Assembly: GCF_030908215.1 (NCBI RefSeq)
Contig: NZ_JAVFJK010000008.1
Coordinates: forward strand, 160,543 to 224,542
DNA length: 64,000 nucleotides
Source: Sinomonas sp. ASV486
GTDB lineage: Bacteria; Actinomycetota; Actinomycetes; Actinomycetales; Micrococcaceae
Direction: 5' to 3'
Shown here: positions 36,298-46,044 of the stretch, piece by piece
Numbering within the stretch: the stretch's first letter is position 1
How the letters are laid out: every line of letters begins with the position of its first letter
The notes under the pieces: generated by a model
The model's database searches: none
What the model was told of the DNA's origin: nothing
What the model saw: the letters and a program-made list of their open reading frames with translations, nothing else
Translations under genes and position numbers: made by a program

Positions 36298-37539
36298 ATG
36301 AGCATCGCCCCCGAGACCGCAACCGCCAGCGTCCGCTGGGAGGGCCATGCACGGGGCAGCCGAGGCTACAGACGACTCCTCGCGGCGCTCGCCTTCGCAG
36401 GCGTCGCGACGTTCGCCCAGCTGTACTCCCCCCAGGCTCTCCTTCCGCGGCTCTCCTCCGAGCTCGGCATCGATCCGGCGAGGGCGGCCCTCACGGTCTC
36501 GCTGGCCACGATCGGCCTGGCCGTCGCGGTGCTCCCCTGGTCCTTCGTCGCTGACAGGATCGGGCGTGTCGGTGCGATGCGCGCGGGAATCGTCGCCGCG
36601 ACCGCTCTGGGCCTCGCCGGTCCGTTCGCCCCCACTTTCGAGGCGCTCCTGGCGCTGAGGTTCTTCGAAGGAGTCGCGCTCGGTGCCGTGCCGGCGATCG
36701 CGATCGCATACCTCAGCGAGGAGGTCACCCACACCCACGCCGCGATCGCCGCGGGGACGTACATCGCGGGCACAACGGTGGGCGGGCTCGCCGGCCGGCT
36801 CGTCTCCGGTCCGCTCGCCGCCATCGTGGGCTGGCGGCTCGCGGTCCTTGCCGTCTCGGTCCTCGGCGCGGCCGCGGCCGCCGCGTTCATCGCGCTCGCT
36901 CCCAAGGCGCGGGGATTCTCCCCGGCGGCGCGAACGCCCGGCGGGGTCCGGGGCGCGGCGGGCACGGTGGCCCGCAGGCTCGCGGCCCAGCTGCGCAACG
37001 GCCGCCTCCTCATGCTCTACGCCCAGGCCTTCCTCCTCATGGGCTCGTTCGTCGCGGTATACAACTACCTCGCCTTCCGGCTCGAGGCCGCGCCGTTCTG
37101 GCTGCCGGCGAGCCTCGCGAGCCTCGTGTTCATCGCGTACCTCTCGGGGACCTTCAGCTCGGGCTTCGCCGCGAGTCTCAGCAGCCGCTACGGGCGCAGG
37201 ACCGTCGTCGTGGCGAGCACCGTCGCGATGGCAGCGGGCGCCGTGGTCATGGTCGCGGATTCGCTGGCCGCTGTGCTGATCGGGCTGCTCGTGTTCACGG
37301 CAGGGTTCTTCGCCGCACACGGCATCGCCTCGGGCTGGACGGGCGCGATCGCCGCTTCGGGCCGCGCCCAGGCCGCGTCGCTGTACAACCTTGGCTACTA
37401 CGGCGGATCGAGCCTGCTCGGCTGGGCGGGCGGCCTCGTCTTCCACACGTGGGGCTGGTCGGCGCTCGTCCTGGGCGTGGCCTCCATCGCGCTCACGACG
37501 GCGGCCGCCTCCTGGGCCGCGCACCGCCCCGCGCGCTGA
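36298..37539 (+). CDS. MFS transporter
   Basis: Twelve-helix major facilitator, 413 residues, probably a proton-coupled drug or metabolite exporter. The loop 2-3 motif is DRIGRVGAMRAG, and its counterpart SSRYGRRTVVVAS lies between helices 8 and 9. The N-terminal AQLYSPQALLPRLSSELGID resembles YnfM-type exporters. Ends in a short basic tail. Probably controlled by the divergent LysR regulator. Confidence 0.9.
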   Translation: MSIAPETATASVRWEGHARGSRGYRRLLAALAFAGVATFAQLYSPQALLPRLSSELGIDPARAALTVSLATIGLAVAVLPWSFVADRIGRVGAMRAGIVAATALGLAGPFAPTFEALLALRFFEGVALGAVPAIAIAYLSEEVTHTHAAIAAGTYIAGTTVGGLAGRLVSGPLAAIVGWRLAVLAVSVLGAAAAAAFIALAPKARGFSPAARTPGGVRGAAGTVARRLAAQLRNGRLLMLYAQAFLLMGSFVAVYNYLAFRLEAAPFWLPASLASLVFIAYLSGTFSSGFAASLSSRYGRRTVVVASTVAMAAGAVVMVADSLAAVLIGLLVFTAGFFAAHGIASGWTGAIAASGRAQAASLYNLGYYGGSSLLGWAGGLVFHTWGWSALVLGVASIALTTAAASWAAHRPAR

Positions 37540-37698
37540 GGTTCTCCTCGAGGGGCCACCGCAGCAGGACCGCGGTGGGTGCTCCAGGCGAACCGAACGC
37601 CTCGGCGACCACGCGACGTCGCACGTCACGCACGCCGAGGGCCGGACGAGAGCCGCGCGGCTCGCATATCATGGGGGTCGCCCACCAAGGAGGAATCC

Positions 37699-38217
37699 GT
37701 GACGATCCCGAGCACCGGCCGACCGCAGGCCGCCGCCGGCGCCCACCCTCCGGGAGGGGAACCGCTCGACGAGGTGGACCGCCGGATCCTGGCGGCGCTC
37801 GTGGAGGACGCGCGCATCACCAACAAGCAGCTCTCCGAGATCGTCGGGATCGCCCCGTCGACGGCGCTCATGCGCACGCGCGCACTCTCCGAGCGCGGCA
37901 TCATCACGGGCTTCGAGGCGAAGGTGGACCTCGCGGCGGTGGGCCGCAACGTCCAGGCGCTCATCTCGGTGCGCCTGCGCGCCCACGACCGCGACCAGAT
38001 CGACTCGTTCACGGCGCGCGTCCCCCAGCTGCCCGGGGTGCTCGCGACGTTCCACACGTCCGGCGCGGTGGACTATCTCCTGCACATCGCGGTGGGCAGT
38101 ACCGAGGAACTGCGCGACTGGGTCCTGGACAACCTCGCGACCGACCCGGTGGTTGGCCACACGGAGACCACGCTCGTGTTCGAGCGCATCCCCGGCCCGG
38201 GCCCGCTGCCGGCCTGA
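37699..38217 (+). CDS. Lrp/AsnC-family regulator
   Basis: 172 residues from GTG 37699 with a perfect AAGGAGGA upstream. The HTH is LDEVDRRILAALVEDARITN followed by KQLSEIVGIAPSTALMRTRAL; the ligand-binding RAM domain runs from VQALISVRLRAHDRDQI to TETTLVFERIP. A 26-residue Pro/Gly-rich leader precedes the HTH. Target genes unclear. The 159 bp before it hold no gene. Confidence 0.9.
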   Translation: MTIPSTGRPQAAAGAHPPGGEPLDEVDRRILAALVEDARITNKQLSEIVGIAPSTALMRTRALSERGIITGFEAKVDLAAVGRNVQALISVRLRAHDRDQIDSFTARVPQLPGVLATFHTSGAVDYLLHIAVGSTEELRDWVLDNLATDPVVGHTETTLVFERIPGPGPLPA

Positions 38218-38321
38218 GGAGGCCGGCCAATGGCACCCAGCAGCCGGCGGACGGAGTGCTGATCGGCATCCTCCCGCTCCGACCGCCCCGGCGGCCCCCG
38301 ACGGCCCGGTACGGCGCGGAT

Positions 38322-38549
38322 TCACCGGATCCAGTGGTGCAGGCCGAGCGGCTCGGCGAACCGCGCATCGGCGCGGCGCTCTTCGGCCCGGGCGAGACGA
38401 GCGAGGTCCATCCGCGGACTTCTGGGCCGCCGCTCCCGGGGCCGCTCCGCCCAGTCGACCAGCGTCAGGCCGATCCGGTAGGCGAGGATGGCGAGGCGCC
38501 CGCGCGCGTGCGAGGGCGTGCTTGGACGGGTGAGGACGGTGCTGCTCAT
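38322..38549 (-). CDS. Small basic protein coupled to the ArsR-like gene
   Basis: 75 residues, ATG 38549 overlapping the stop of the upstream regulator gene (ATGA). It starts MSSTVLTRPSTPSHARGRLA, has one weakly hydrophobic helix (AILAYRIGLTLVDWAE), and is otherwise Arg-rich. No family recognised; the coupling supports that it is translated. Confidence 0.55.
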   Translation of the reverse strand: MSSTVLTRPSTPSHARGRLAILAYRIGLTLVDWAERPRERRPRSPRMDLARLARAEERRADARFAEPLGLHHWIR

Positions 38550-39175
38550 GGCTTCTCCTCGGGCTGAGTGGCCGCGCCGGTGGTCCGTCCGGCGGCAAGC
38601 GGGAAGGCGTTGAGGTGGATCTGCACGGGACGGGCTCCCGCGAGTTCGCCCCGATTGCGGATCTCGTTCACGAGGTCCATGGCAAAGGCCTCGAGGCGCT
38701 CCGAGACCTCGGCGAGCTGCGCGGCGGTGAGCCTGATGTTGGTGGTGCTGACGGTCGCGGCCTCCGACCACTCTGGAGACTCCTGGAGCCAACCGTGGTC
38801 CATGAAGTCGGCGAGCGCGGCAGCCCGACGGTGCTCGAACTCGCGGCTCACGAGCTGGGCGGCCTCGGACGTGGCGGGATTGTCCGCGAGCTCACGCGTG
38901 ACGATCTGGAGACTCCCCCGGGGACGGTCCCACCAGCGCTCCCGTGCGGACCCGCGACCCTCGACCTCGCGCAGGAAGTCGTGCTTCGCGAGCTGACGAA
39001 GGTGATAGCTCGTTGAACCCGTGGATTCGCCGAGGATCTCAGCGAGCGTGCCGGAGGTCTGCGGACCGAGCTGGGAGATGATGTCGAGGATCCGCACCCT
39101 CAGCGGATGGGCGAGGGCCTTGAGTGACGCGACGTCAACGGTCCGCCGCGGCTCCGGGGTCGGTGTGGATTCCAT
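38546..39175 (-). CDS. ArsR-like winged-helix regulator
   Basis: 209 residues. N-terminal HTH VASLKALAHPLRVRILDIIS then TSGTLAEILGESTGSTSYHLRQLAKHDFL is of the ArsR/HTH_20 type; the C-terminal half is helical (ERLEAFAMDLVNEIRNRG) and without metal-binding cysteines, so metal sensing is unlikely. The promoter region carries four TTTGCA repeats, suggesting self-control and control of nearby transport genes. Confidence 0.88.
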   Translation of the reverse strand: MESTPTPEPRRTVDVASLKALAHPLRVRILDIISQLGPQTSGTLAEILGESTGSTSYHLRQLAKHDFLREVEGRGSARERWWDRPRGSLQIVTRELADNPATSEAAQLVSREFEHRRAAALADFMDHGWLQESPEWSEAATVSTTNIRLTAAQLAEVSERLEAFAMDLVNEIRNRGELAGARPVQIHLNAFPLAAGRTTGAATQPEEKP

Positions 39176-39190
39176 ACCCCGAAGCTACGC

Positions 39191-39251
39191 TTGCAAAGAA
39201 TTCTTTGCAATAGACTATTTGCAACAGATTCTTTGCAATGACTTCTTTGCA
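39191..39251. promoter_or_regulatory. Repeated operator upstream of the ArsR-like gene
   Basis: A perfect 20-bp palindrome TTGCAAAGAATTCTTTGCAA (39191-39210) is followed by TTTGCAA at 39218 and 39232 and TTTGCAG at 39246. Together with the copy inside the palindrome (39203) that gives four half-sites at 14-15 bp steps. The block is strongly AT-rich in a GC-rich genome and lies 16-76 bp upstream of the regulator start. Confidence 0.65.
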
Positions 39252-39309
39252 GCGTTCGCTGTGCGGTGGGGCCACCAACTGGTGTCGGGAGCGCGCAGCC
39301 GCCCCGACC

Positions 39310-40596
39310 CTATGCCCCGGCCGCCCGCGGAGCCCGCAGGGCCCGCAGCGCGAGCAGGGCCAAAGCGCCGAATGCAAGCGAGCATGCCAACAGGAAGATG
39401 GGAGCGGCTACGCCGAGCCCCACCGCGCCCGCGAGCGCGCCAAGCCCCAGCACCGGCACCGCGCTGCCGAGGTACGTCACGACATAGAGGAGGCTGACGG
39501 TCTGCGCGTGCCGTTCGGCCGGCACCGATGAGGCCACGGCATCGAACCCGGCACGGAACGCCACTCCCTGGCCTGCGCCAGCCACGGCGCTGGCGAGGAT
39601 GAGCGCGGCCGCGCTCCCCGCCGTCGTGCCCCACGCGAGCACGCCCACGGAGACCGCGAGGGCGGTCAGGCCCAGCACTGAGTCCCGTCGCGCACGACGG
39701 CGCCCGCCCGGCACGAGCAGCTGGCTCGCCGCAGAGGTCGCGAGGGCCAGCCCCGCAAGCGCACCGAGCGCCGTCGGGGCGCCAAGGCCCAGAACCCGGG
39801 CGAAGACAGCAGGCGAAAGCGCAAGCTGGTAGCCGAACCGGGCGAAGCTGAGGAATCCCGTTGCAGCGGCGAGCCAGAACGTCCGCCGTGCCTGTCCGGC
39901 CGGCACCGCGCCGCGGAGGCTGCGTGGGGCGAGCAGCCTCGCGGGTCTCACCCCGGTGCGCACAAGTCCGGCGGGCAGGAGTGCGGCCGGGCGCGCGCGG
40001 ACGAGGACGAGCGGCACCAGGAGTACTGCGAGCAGCAGGGCGTGCACGGCGAACGGGACCGCCGGTCCGCCGGGAAGCACAGCGAGGGCGCCACCGAGGA
40101 CGGGGCCCAGGGCAACGCCGCCCGAGGAGGCGAGCAGCGTGAACCGGGAGGCCCACTCTGGCCGCTGCGGCAGCAGTTCGCGCAGGGCCGCGGCGCACGC
40201 CCCCGTGGCCAGGCCGACTGCCATGCCCTGAAGCACCCTCCCCCCGCAGAGCGCCGGGAGCGAACCGGCGGATGCGAAGACTGCACTCCCGGCCAGTCCG
40301 AGAATGACCGCGAGCACCATGGCCGCACGGCGCCCCACGTAGTCGGACCAATGGCCTGCCGTCACGAGCACCCCCACGAGCGCCAGGACGTAGCTCGCGA
40401 AGGCCATCGTGGTGCCGAGGCTTCCGTAGCCGAGACGCTCCTGCAGGCCCGCATAGAGCGGCGTGGCGAGGTTCGCACCGACCAGGAGCAGGAACATCAC
40501 AGCGCCGGAGAGGACGAGGCGCACGGTGCGCGAGGCGTCCCATCCGGGGCGGGCTGCGGCCGGCGCGTGCATGCGAAGCTCGGCGATGACGGTCAT
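39310..40596 (-). CDS. MFS transporter
   Basis: 428 residues, twelve predicted helices. Family marks are SDYVGRRAAMVLAVI (loop 2-3) and GGRVLQGMAVGLATGACAAAL (helix 4); PGGRRRARRDS forms the central-domain loop. Probably an exporter. It lies just upstream of the ArsR-like gene on the same strand and diverges from an Lrp-type gene, with TGATCA repeats between. Confidence 0.9.
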   Translation of the reverse strand: MTVIAELRMHAPAAARPGWDASRTVRLVLSGAVMFLLLVGANLATPLYAGLQERLGYGSLGTTMAFASYVLALVGVLVTAGHWSDYVGRRAAMVLAVILGLAGSAVFASAGSLPALCGGRVLQGMAVGLATGACAAALRELLPQRPEWASRFTLLASSGGVALGPVLGGALAVLPGGPAVPFAVHALLLAVLLVPLVLVRARPAALLPAGLVRTGVRPARLLAPRSLRGAVPAGQARRTFWLAAATGFLSFARFGYQLALSPAVFARVLGLGAPTALGALAGLALATSAASQLLVPGGRRRARRDSVLGLTALAVSVGVLAWGTTAGSAAALILASAVAGAGQGVAFRAGFDAVASSVPAERHAQTVSLLYVVTYLGSAVPVLGLGALAGAVGLGVAAPIFLLACSLAFGALALLALRALRAPRAAGA

Positions 40597-40649
40597 GCCG
40601 CCATTTTCGCGAGGCGTCGTCCCCAGTAGTCATCTCTACCCCTGCTGAT

Positions 40650-40697
40650 TGATCATGGTGATCAGAGATGCCCTGAGAACTGACCTAGGAGTGATCA
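40650..40697. promoter_or_regulatory. TGATCA operator-like repeats between MFS and Lrp-type genes
   Basis: Three copies of the palindrome TGATCA occur at 40650-40655, 40659-40664 and 40692-40697, the last abutting the ATG of the Lrp-type gene. They fill the 101-bp divergent gap and are likely binding half-sites for that regulator. Confidence 0.5.
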
Positions 40698-41204
40698 ATG
40701 AGCACCACGCTGGACGCCACGGACCTGAGACTCCTGTGTGCCCTCGTCGAGGACCCGCGCGCGCAGATCGCCGAACTCGCGGCCCGCGTCGGCGTCGCCC
40801 GCAATACGGTGCAGAGCCGGCTGAAGCGCCTCGAACGCGCCGAGGTGCTGCGCGGGAGCGGTCGGGATGTGGACCTCGAGGCGCTGGGCTACGACGTCGT
40901 CGCGTTCATCACCCTCGAGGTGGTGCACCGGGACCTCGACGCCGTCGTGGCCGGGCTGCGCCGCATCCCCACGGTGCTCGAGGCCTATGAGATCTCGGGC
41001 CGCGGAGACATCTGGTGCCGCCTTGTCGCGGCAGACACCCACGAGCTCCAGGCTGCCCTGCGCCAGGTGCTGCGCATCAAGGGGGTCATCCGCTCCGAGA
41101 CGGTCCTCGCCCTGCATGCGCACGTCGCGTATCGCGCCGATGCACTCCTACGCCGCGCCGCGGAGGTGGCGGCAGCACCGCCGTCGGCCCCGACGCACCG
41201 ATAA
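40698..41204 (+). CDS. Lrp/AsnC-family regulator
   Basis: 168 residues: HTH TDLRLLCALVEDPRAQIAEL then AARVGVARNTVQSRLKRLE, followed by a RAM domain (VVAFITLEVVHRDLDAVVAG). Divergent from the MFS gene, which is its probable target. The corA start follows 8 bp downstream. Confidence 0.9.
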   Translation: MSTTLDATDLRLLCALVEDPRAQIAELAARVGVARNTVQSRLKRLERAEVLRGSGRDVDLEALGYDVVAFITLEVVHRDLDAVVAGLRRIPTVLEAYEISGRGDIWCRLVAADTHELQAALRQVLRIKGVIRSETVLALHAHVAYRADALLRRAAEVAAAPPSAPTHR

Positions 41205-41211
41205 TGGGGCG

Positions 41212-42207
41212 GTGATCATCGACAACGCCGTATATCTCGACGGCCGCCGCGTCGCCGCCCCGGAGTCCCTCGAGCAGACCTTTGAGACCCTCGATGCCAC
41301 GGGCGGGAGCATGGCGTGGATCGGGCTCTACCGCCCGTCGACCGAGGAGATGGCCGAGGTGGCCCACGAGTTCGGCCTGCATGACCTCGCCGTCGAGGAC
41401 GCCATCAAGGCCCACCAGCGCCCCAAGATGGAGCGCTACGACGACATGATGTTCACGGTGCTCCGCCCCGCCCGCTACATCGACGAGTCGGAGACAGTGG
41501 AGTTCGGCGAGCTCCACATCTTCACTGGTGCGAACTACGTGGTGACCATCCGCCACGCCGAGACAGCAGGCGTGGGCCTCGTCCGGAAGCGGCTCGAAGC
41601 GGATCCCGAGTTGCTGGCGCGCGGTCCCGAGTCGGTGCTGTACGCGCTCCTGGACCGCGTTGTGGACGACTACGAGCCCGTCGTCGGGGGCCTTGAGAAC
41701 GACATCGACGAGATCGAGGACCAGCTCTTCGCCAACGACCCATCGGTGTCGCGGCGCATCTACGAGCTCACCCGCGAGGTCCTGCAGTTCCAGCGCGCGG
41801 TCCACCCTCTCAAGCGGATGATCGAGAGCATCGAGGGCGGGTTCCTGAAGCATCGGGTCGACATCGAACTCCAGCGCAGCCTCCGGGACGTCCACGACCA
41901 CCTCGAGCAGACCGTCTCGCGCGCCGATGCCTTCCGGGACATCCTCCAGAATGCCCTCGTCCTGGACGGCACCCTGACCGCCAATCGGCACAACGAGACC
42001 AGTCTCGCCCAGAACGAGCAGGTCAAGCGGATCTCCTCGTGGGCCGCGATCTTCTTCGCCCCGAGCCTTGTTGCGGGGATCTACGGCATGAACTTCCACA
42101 ACATGCCCGAGCTCGACTGGGACTACGGGTACCCCTACGGGCTCGCCCTCATGGTCGTCGCGGGCTTCATCCTCTGGCTCATCTTCAAACGGAAGCAGTG
42201 GCTCTGA
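41212..42207 (+). CDS. corA: CorA-family magnesium/cobalt transporter
   Basis: 331 residues from GTG 41212 (VIIDNAVYLDG). The long cytosolic domain is followed by two C-terminal membrane helices, the first ending in the signature YGMNFHNMPE and the last IFKRKQWL at the cytosolic tail. It forms a pentameric channel for Mg2+. A long stalk helix is visible from YELTREVLQFQRAVHPLKRM. Confidence 0.94.
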   Translation: MIIDNAVYLDGRRVAAPESLEQTFETLDATGGSMAWIGLYRPSTEEMAEVAHEFGLHDLAVEDAIKAHQRPKMERYDDMMFTVLRPARYIDESETVEFGELHIFTGANYVVTIRHAETAGVGLVRKRLEADPELLARGPESVLYALLDRVVDDYEPVVGGLENDIDEIEDQLFANDPSVSRRIYELTREVLQFQRAVHPLKRMIESIEGGFLKHRVDIELQRSLRDVHDHLEQTVSRADAFRDILQNALVLDGTLTANRHNETSLAQNEQVKRISSWAAIFFAPSLVAGIYGMNFHNMPELDWDYGYPYGLALMVVAGFILWLIFKRKQWL

Positions 42208-42322
42208 CGGGAGCCAGCGCGTGCCGGAGCGGAGCCGGTTCGGGGCAGGCTCGAAAGACTGTCCGCGCCGTCGGGCCAAGGCGCACGACGGCGGGCTGCC
42301 GCGGCTCGGCGAGGACGGCTAG

Positions 42323-43321
<999 letters not shown>

Positions 43322-43409
43322 GCCAATGGGCCTTCAGACCCTGACACAGGGGATTCGCTGCTCCTAGCATGGGAAACGTGGGCACGGCCCCGCCGAAAGG
43401 AACGGTTCG

Positions 43410-43985
43410 ATGACCAGCCAACAGCCTCCCTATGCGGCCGGCAGTCCGGTCCACCCGCTCGAGCTCCCGTACTACGGCGCGCCGCCGGTCGAGGCGTTCA
43501 CACGAGTTTGGAAGAAGTACGCAGTATTCACCGGGCGCGCGAGCCGCAGCGAATACTGGTGGTGGGCACTCGCGTCCGCCATAGTGTCCGCCGTGCTGAA
43601 CGCCATCAGCCCGACCGTGGTCAACGGGCAGACCACGGGATCGAGTGTGCTCGGTGGGCTCTGGTTCCTCGTCAGCGTGGTGCCCTCGCTGGCGGTTGCG
43701 GCCCGCCGCCTCCACGACGTGAACGCCAGCGCGTGGCTCCTGCTGCTCGCCCTCATCCCCGTGCTCGGCTGGATTGCCCTGATCGTGATGCTTGCCCAGC
43801 GCGAGAATCCGATGGGGCAGCGCTTCGATCGGTATCCGGGCAAGCCCGCGGCCCCTTATCAGCAGCAGGGGTATCCGCCATACCAGCAGCCACCGTATCC
43901 TCCATACCAGCAGCCGCCTTATCCCCCTCAGCAGCCGCCGACCGCACCACCCCCGCCCCCGCCGGGCGCGGGGCCGACGCCCTAG
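43410..43985 (+). CDS. DUF805 membrane protein with Pro/Tyr/Gln-rich tail
   Basis: 191 residues. The domain shows the DUF805 pattern: KYAVFTGRASRSEYWWWALA, then helices, AARRLHDVNASAWLLLLALI and GWIALIVMLAQRENPMGQRFD. The last 50 residues are repeats of PPYQQPPYPP, an extended cytosolic or surface tail. Function unknown. Confidence 0.9.
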   Translation: MTSQQPPYAAGSPVHPLELPYYGAPPVEAFTRVWKKYAVFTGRASRSEYWWWALASAIVSAVLNAISPTVVNGQTTGSSVLGGLWFLVSVVPSLAVAARRLHDVNASAWLLLLALIPVLGWIALIVMLAQRENPMGQRFDRYPGKPAAPYQQQGYPPYQQPPYPPYQQPPYPPQQPPTAPPPPPPGAGPTP

Positions 43986-44023
43986 GCCGAGGAGGGCTGG
44001 GCAGCCGTCACCGGCGCCCAACG

Positions 44024-44060
44024 AAAACAGGGTCCCAGTCAAAGACTGGAACCCTGTTTT
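44024..44060 (+). terminator. Bidirectional intrinsic terminator
   Basis: A 17-bp stem AAAACAGGGTCCCAGTC with one G-U-type mismatch and loop AAA; the 3' arm ends in TTTT, followed by CTTTTG. The 5' AAAA gives T's on the other strand, so it can end both the DUF805 gene and the facing tRNA gene. Confidence 0.85.
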
Positions 44061-44084
44061 CTTTTGCCCTGACAAGGGCAGACG

Positions 44085-44157
44085 TGGAGCCTAGGGGATT
44101 CGAACCCCTGACCTCTTCGATGCGAACGAAGCGCTCTACCAACTGAGCTAAGACCCC
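44085..44157 (-). tRNA. tRNA-Ala (anticodon CGC)
   Basis: 73 nt folding into a full cloverleaf on the minus strand: acceptor GGGGTCT/AGGCTCC (two wobble pairs), D arm GCTC-AGTTGGTA-GAGC, anticodon stem CTTCG/CGAAG with loop TTCGCAT, T arm AGGGG-TTCGAAT-CCCCT and discriminator A. CCA is not encoded. It reads GCG codons. Confidence 0.93.
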
Positions 44158-44323
44158 TCGGTGCGGGAACAACGTTACTGGGGCGCTGCCCAAAATCAAA
44201 ATCGGAGACCGCCCCCAGCAGCCCCTCGGACCGGTGCGAACGGCCTTCTCGTGCGGAGGAGAGAAGCCACAGTGCGGGCGTGCCGAAGCGTCTTGAAGCT
44301 CATTCCGGCGCATCCGGCGGGAA

Positions 44324-45289
44324 CTAGGCGCGGCGGCGCTGGAGCACTTCGTCGAGGTTGCCGAGGGCACCCGCACGGCCCGCGGGGCGGGGTGCAAGAG
44401 CGGGGACCCCGGGAACCGTCCCAGGCTCCGGACCCTCGGCCCTTGGCTTGAGGGTTGGGTGTCCTTGGGGCTGCGGATCGGCCGGGACCTCGAGCGGGGC
44501 TGGCTCTGGGCGTTCGGCCTTTGCCGCCTCGAGGTACGAAGGCTTGGGCACCTCGACCGGATCCCACGCGGCTTCGCCCTCGCCGCTGGCCTTGGCCGCC
44601 TCGTCGGCAGTGGCCTGGGATGCCTTGGCAACCTCGAGCGCGATCGCGCGCAGTTCCTCGCGGCTCATGGCCCGCGGGGCAGGTTCTGGCTCGCGCCCGG
44701 CGTCGAAGACTTCCGCCGGAACCCGCGGTGACGGTGGAGGGCTCGGGTCCACGGCATTGGCCGTCATGGCCTCGCGGAAGGCGTCGTCGACACGCCGCTT
44801 CCTGTCGCGCAACGCGAGCGTCCGCAGGATCGCCACTGAACCCACCGCTGCGGCCGCGCACACCGCGGGAATCCAGCCGGGAACGCCGAGAAGCATGAGG
44901 GCGAGCGTCACGGCAGTGGCGAGCAGCGCGGCGAGCCCTCCGAGGGCAACACCGAGACGCCCCCAACGGATCCGGAGCCGCGGCGGCATCGGCGCGGACG
45001 GCACCTTCGGATCGGACTGATCGGACGACGCCGCGCTGGCTGCCTGAGACTTCGGCCCTGCCTCGGCGGAGGGACGGCCCGGGCTCCCGCCTCCGGTCGC
45101 TGCCGAGTGGCCCGCGGGGGCGCTCGCGCCGTCATCAATCGGGTCGACGTCGGCAGAGTCCATCAGCAGGGAGGCCTCCCCCGCTGCACGCGCCGAACGA
45201 CGCCGGCGCATGAGGTACGGCGCAACCCACAGCAGCCACACGAGCACGGCAGCGCCGAGCACCGTTGAACTGCTGAGGGCAACATCCAT
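44324..45289 (-). CDS. Hypothetical membrane protein with disordered regions
   Basis: 321 residues. One N-terminal helix (STVLGAAVLVWLLWVAPYL), then RRRR and an 80-residue Ser/Ala/Gly/Pro-rich stretch, two adjacent helices (about 110-150), and a long Pro/Glu/Ala-rich C-terminus. It resembles a hypothetical protein often found next to the acetyltransferase and galU in Arthrobacter-like genomes; role unknown. Confidence 0.8.
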   Translation of the reverse strand: MDVALSSSTVLGAAVLVWLLWVAPYLMRRRRSARAAGEASLLMDSADVDPIDDGASAPAGHSAATGGGSPGRPSAEAGPKSQAASAASSDQSDPKVPSAPMPPRLRIRWGRLGVALGGLAALLATAVTLALMLLGVPGWIPAVCAAAAVGSVAILRTLALRDRKRRVDDAFREAMTANAVDPSPPPSPRVPAEVFDAGREPEPAPRAMSREELRAIALEVAKASQATADEAAKASGEGEAAWDPVEVPKPSYLEAAKAERPEPAPLEVPADPQPQGHPTLKPRAEGPEPGTVPGVPALAPRPAGRAGALGNLDEVLQRRRA

Positions 45290-45419
45290 ACCTGAAACCG
45301 TAGGAGGATCCCCGGGACGGGACCCGGATTAGCGTCGGTGTGTCGCGAGAACCGCCGAGTCGGGTGACGAACGCCATGCCAAGCACCGCGCGGCGTCGTG
45401 CGTATCGACTCTGCAGCTG

Positions 45420-46037
45420 TCAGCGCGTGGCGAGCCACCGGCCGAGCAGCCCTTCCGCAGGGACTTCCTCGGCCGTCAGCGCGAAGGACTCGTGATCCGC
45501 CCAGGCACCGTTGATGTGCAGGTAGCGCGGGCGGAGTCCCTCGTAGCGGAAACCGAGCTTCTCGACGACCCGCAGGCTCGGCGCGTTCTCCGGTCGGATG
45601 TTGATCTCCATGCGATGGAGACCCATCTCACGGAAGCAATGGTCGGTCGTCAGCGCCACGGCTGTGGGGGCGATCCCCCGCCCTGCATGCTCCCGGTCCA
45701 CCCAGTATCCGAGCGTTGCCATGAGCGCCGAGCCCCACACGATCGAGGACACCGTGAGCTGGCCGACGATGGGCGACGACCGCTGGTGGGGGTCGTCGAG
45801 GGTCACCACGAAGGGCAGGGCCGAGCCCTCCCGGGCCTGGCGCGTGAGGGAGCGGACCATGTCGCGAAACGTCGGCAATGCCCCTCCGGGCTGCGGATTC
45901 GAGGCCTCCCACGGTTCGAGCCAATCGCGGTTGCGGGCCCGCACCGCCATCCACTCCGCCCGGTCCGGCATGCGCAGGGGTCGCAGCGCGAGGTCCCCGG
46001 AGCGCAGAGTCACGGGCCAAAGACCCGATGCCCACAT
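45420..46037 (-). CDS. GNAT acetyltransferase, RimJ/RimL type
   Basis: 205 residues: LALRPLRMPDRAEWMAVRARNRDWLEPWE at the start, LGYWVDREHAGRGIAPTAVAL (acetyl-CoA site), and HRMEINIRPENAPSLRVVEKLGF near the end. Probably acetylates protein N-termini (ribosomal-protein-alanine type), though small substrates are possible. ATG 46037 is 7 bp beyond the galU stop, so co-expression is likely. Confidence 0.88.
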   Translation of the reverse strand: MWASGLWPVTLRSGDLALRPLRMPDRAEWMAVRARNRDWLEPWEASNPQPGGALPTFRDMVRSLTRQAREGSALPFVVTLDDPHQRSSPIVGQLTVSSIVWGSALMATLGYWVDREHAGRGIAPTAVALTTDHCFREMGLHRMEINIRPENAPSLRVVEKLGFRYEGLRPRYLHINGAWADHESFALTAEEVPAEGLLGRWLATR

Positions 46038-46044
46038 CCTCGGC

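Noticed and set aside
35218..37629. 803-residue minus-strand frame ending in the LysR protein
   Set aside because: The extra N-terminal 475 residues are antisense to the MFS gene; the LysR start at 36204 has a good ribosome site.
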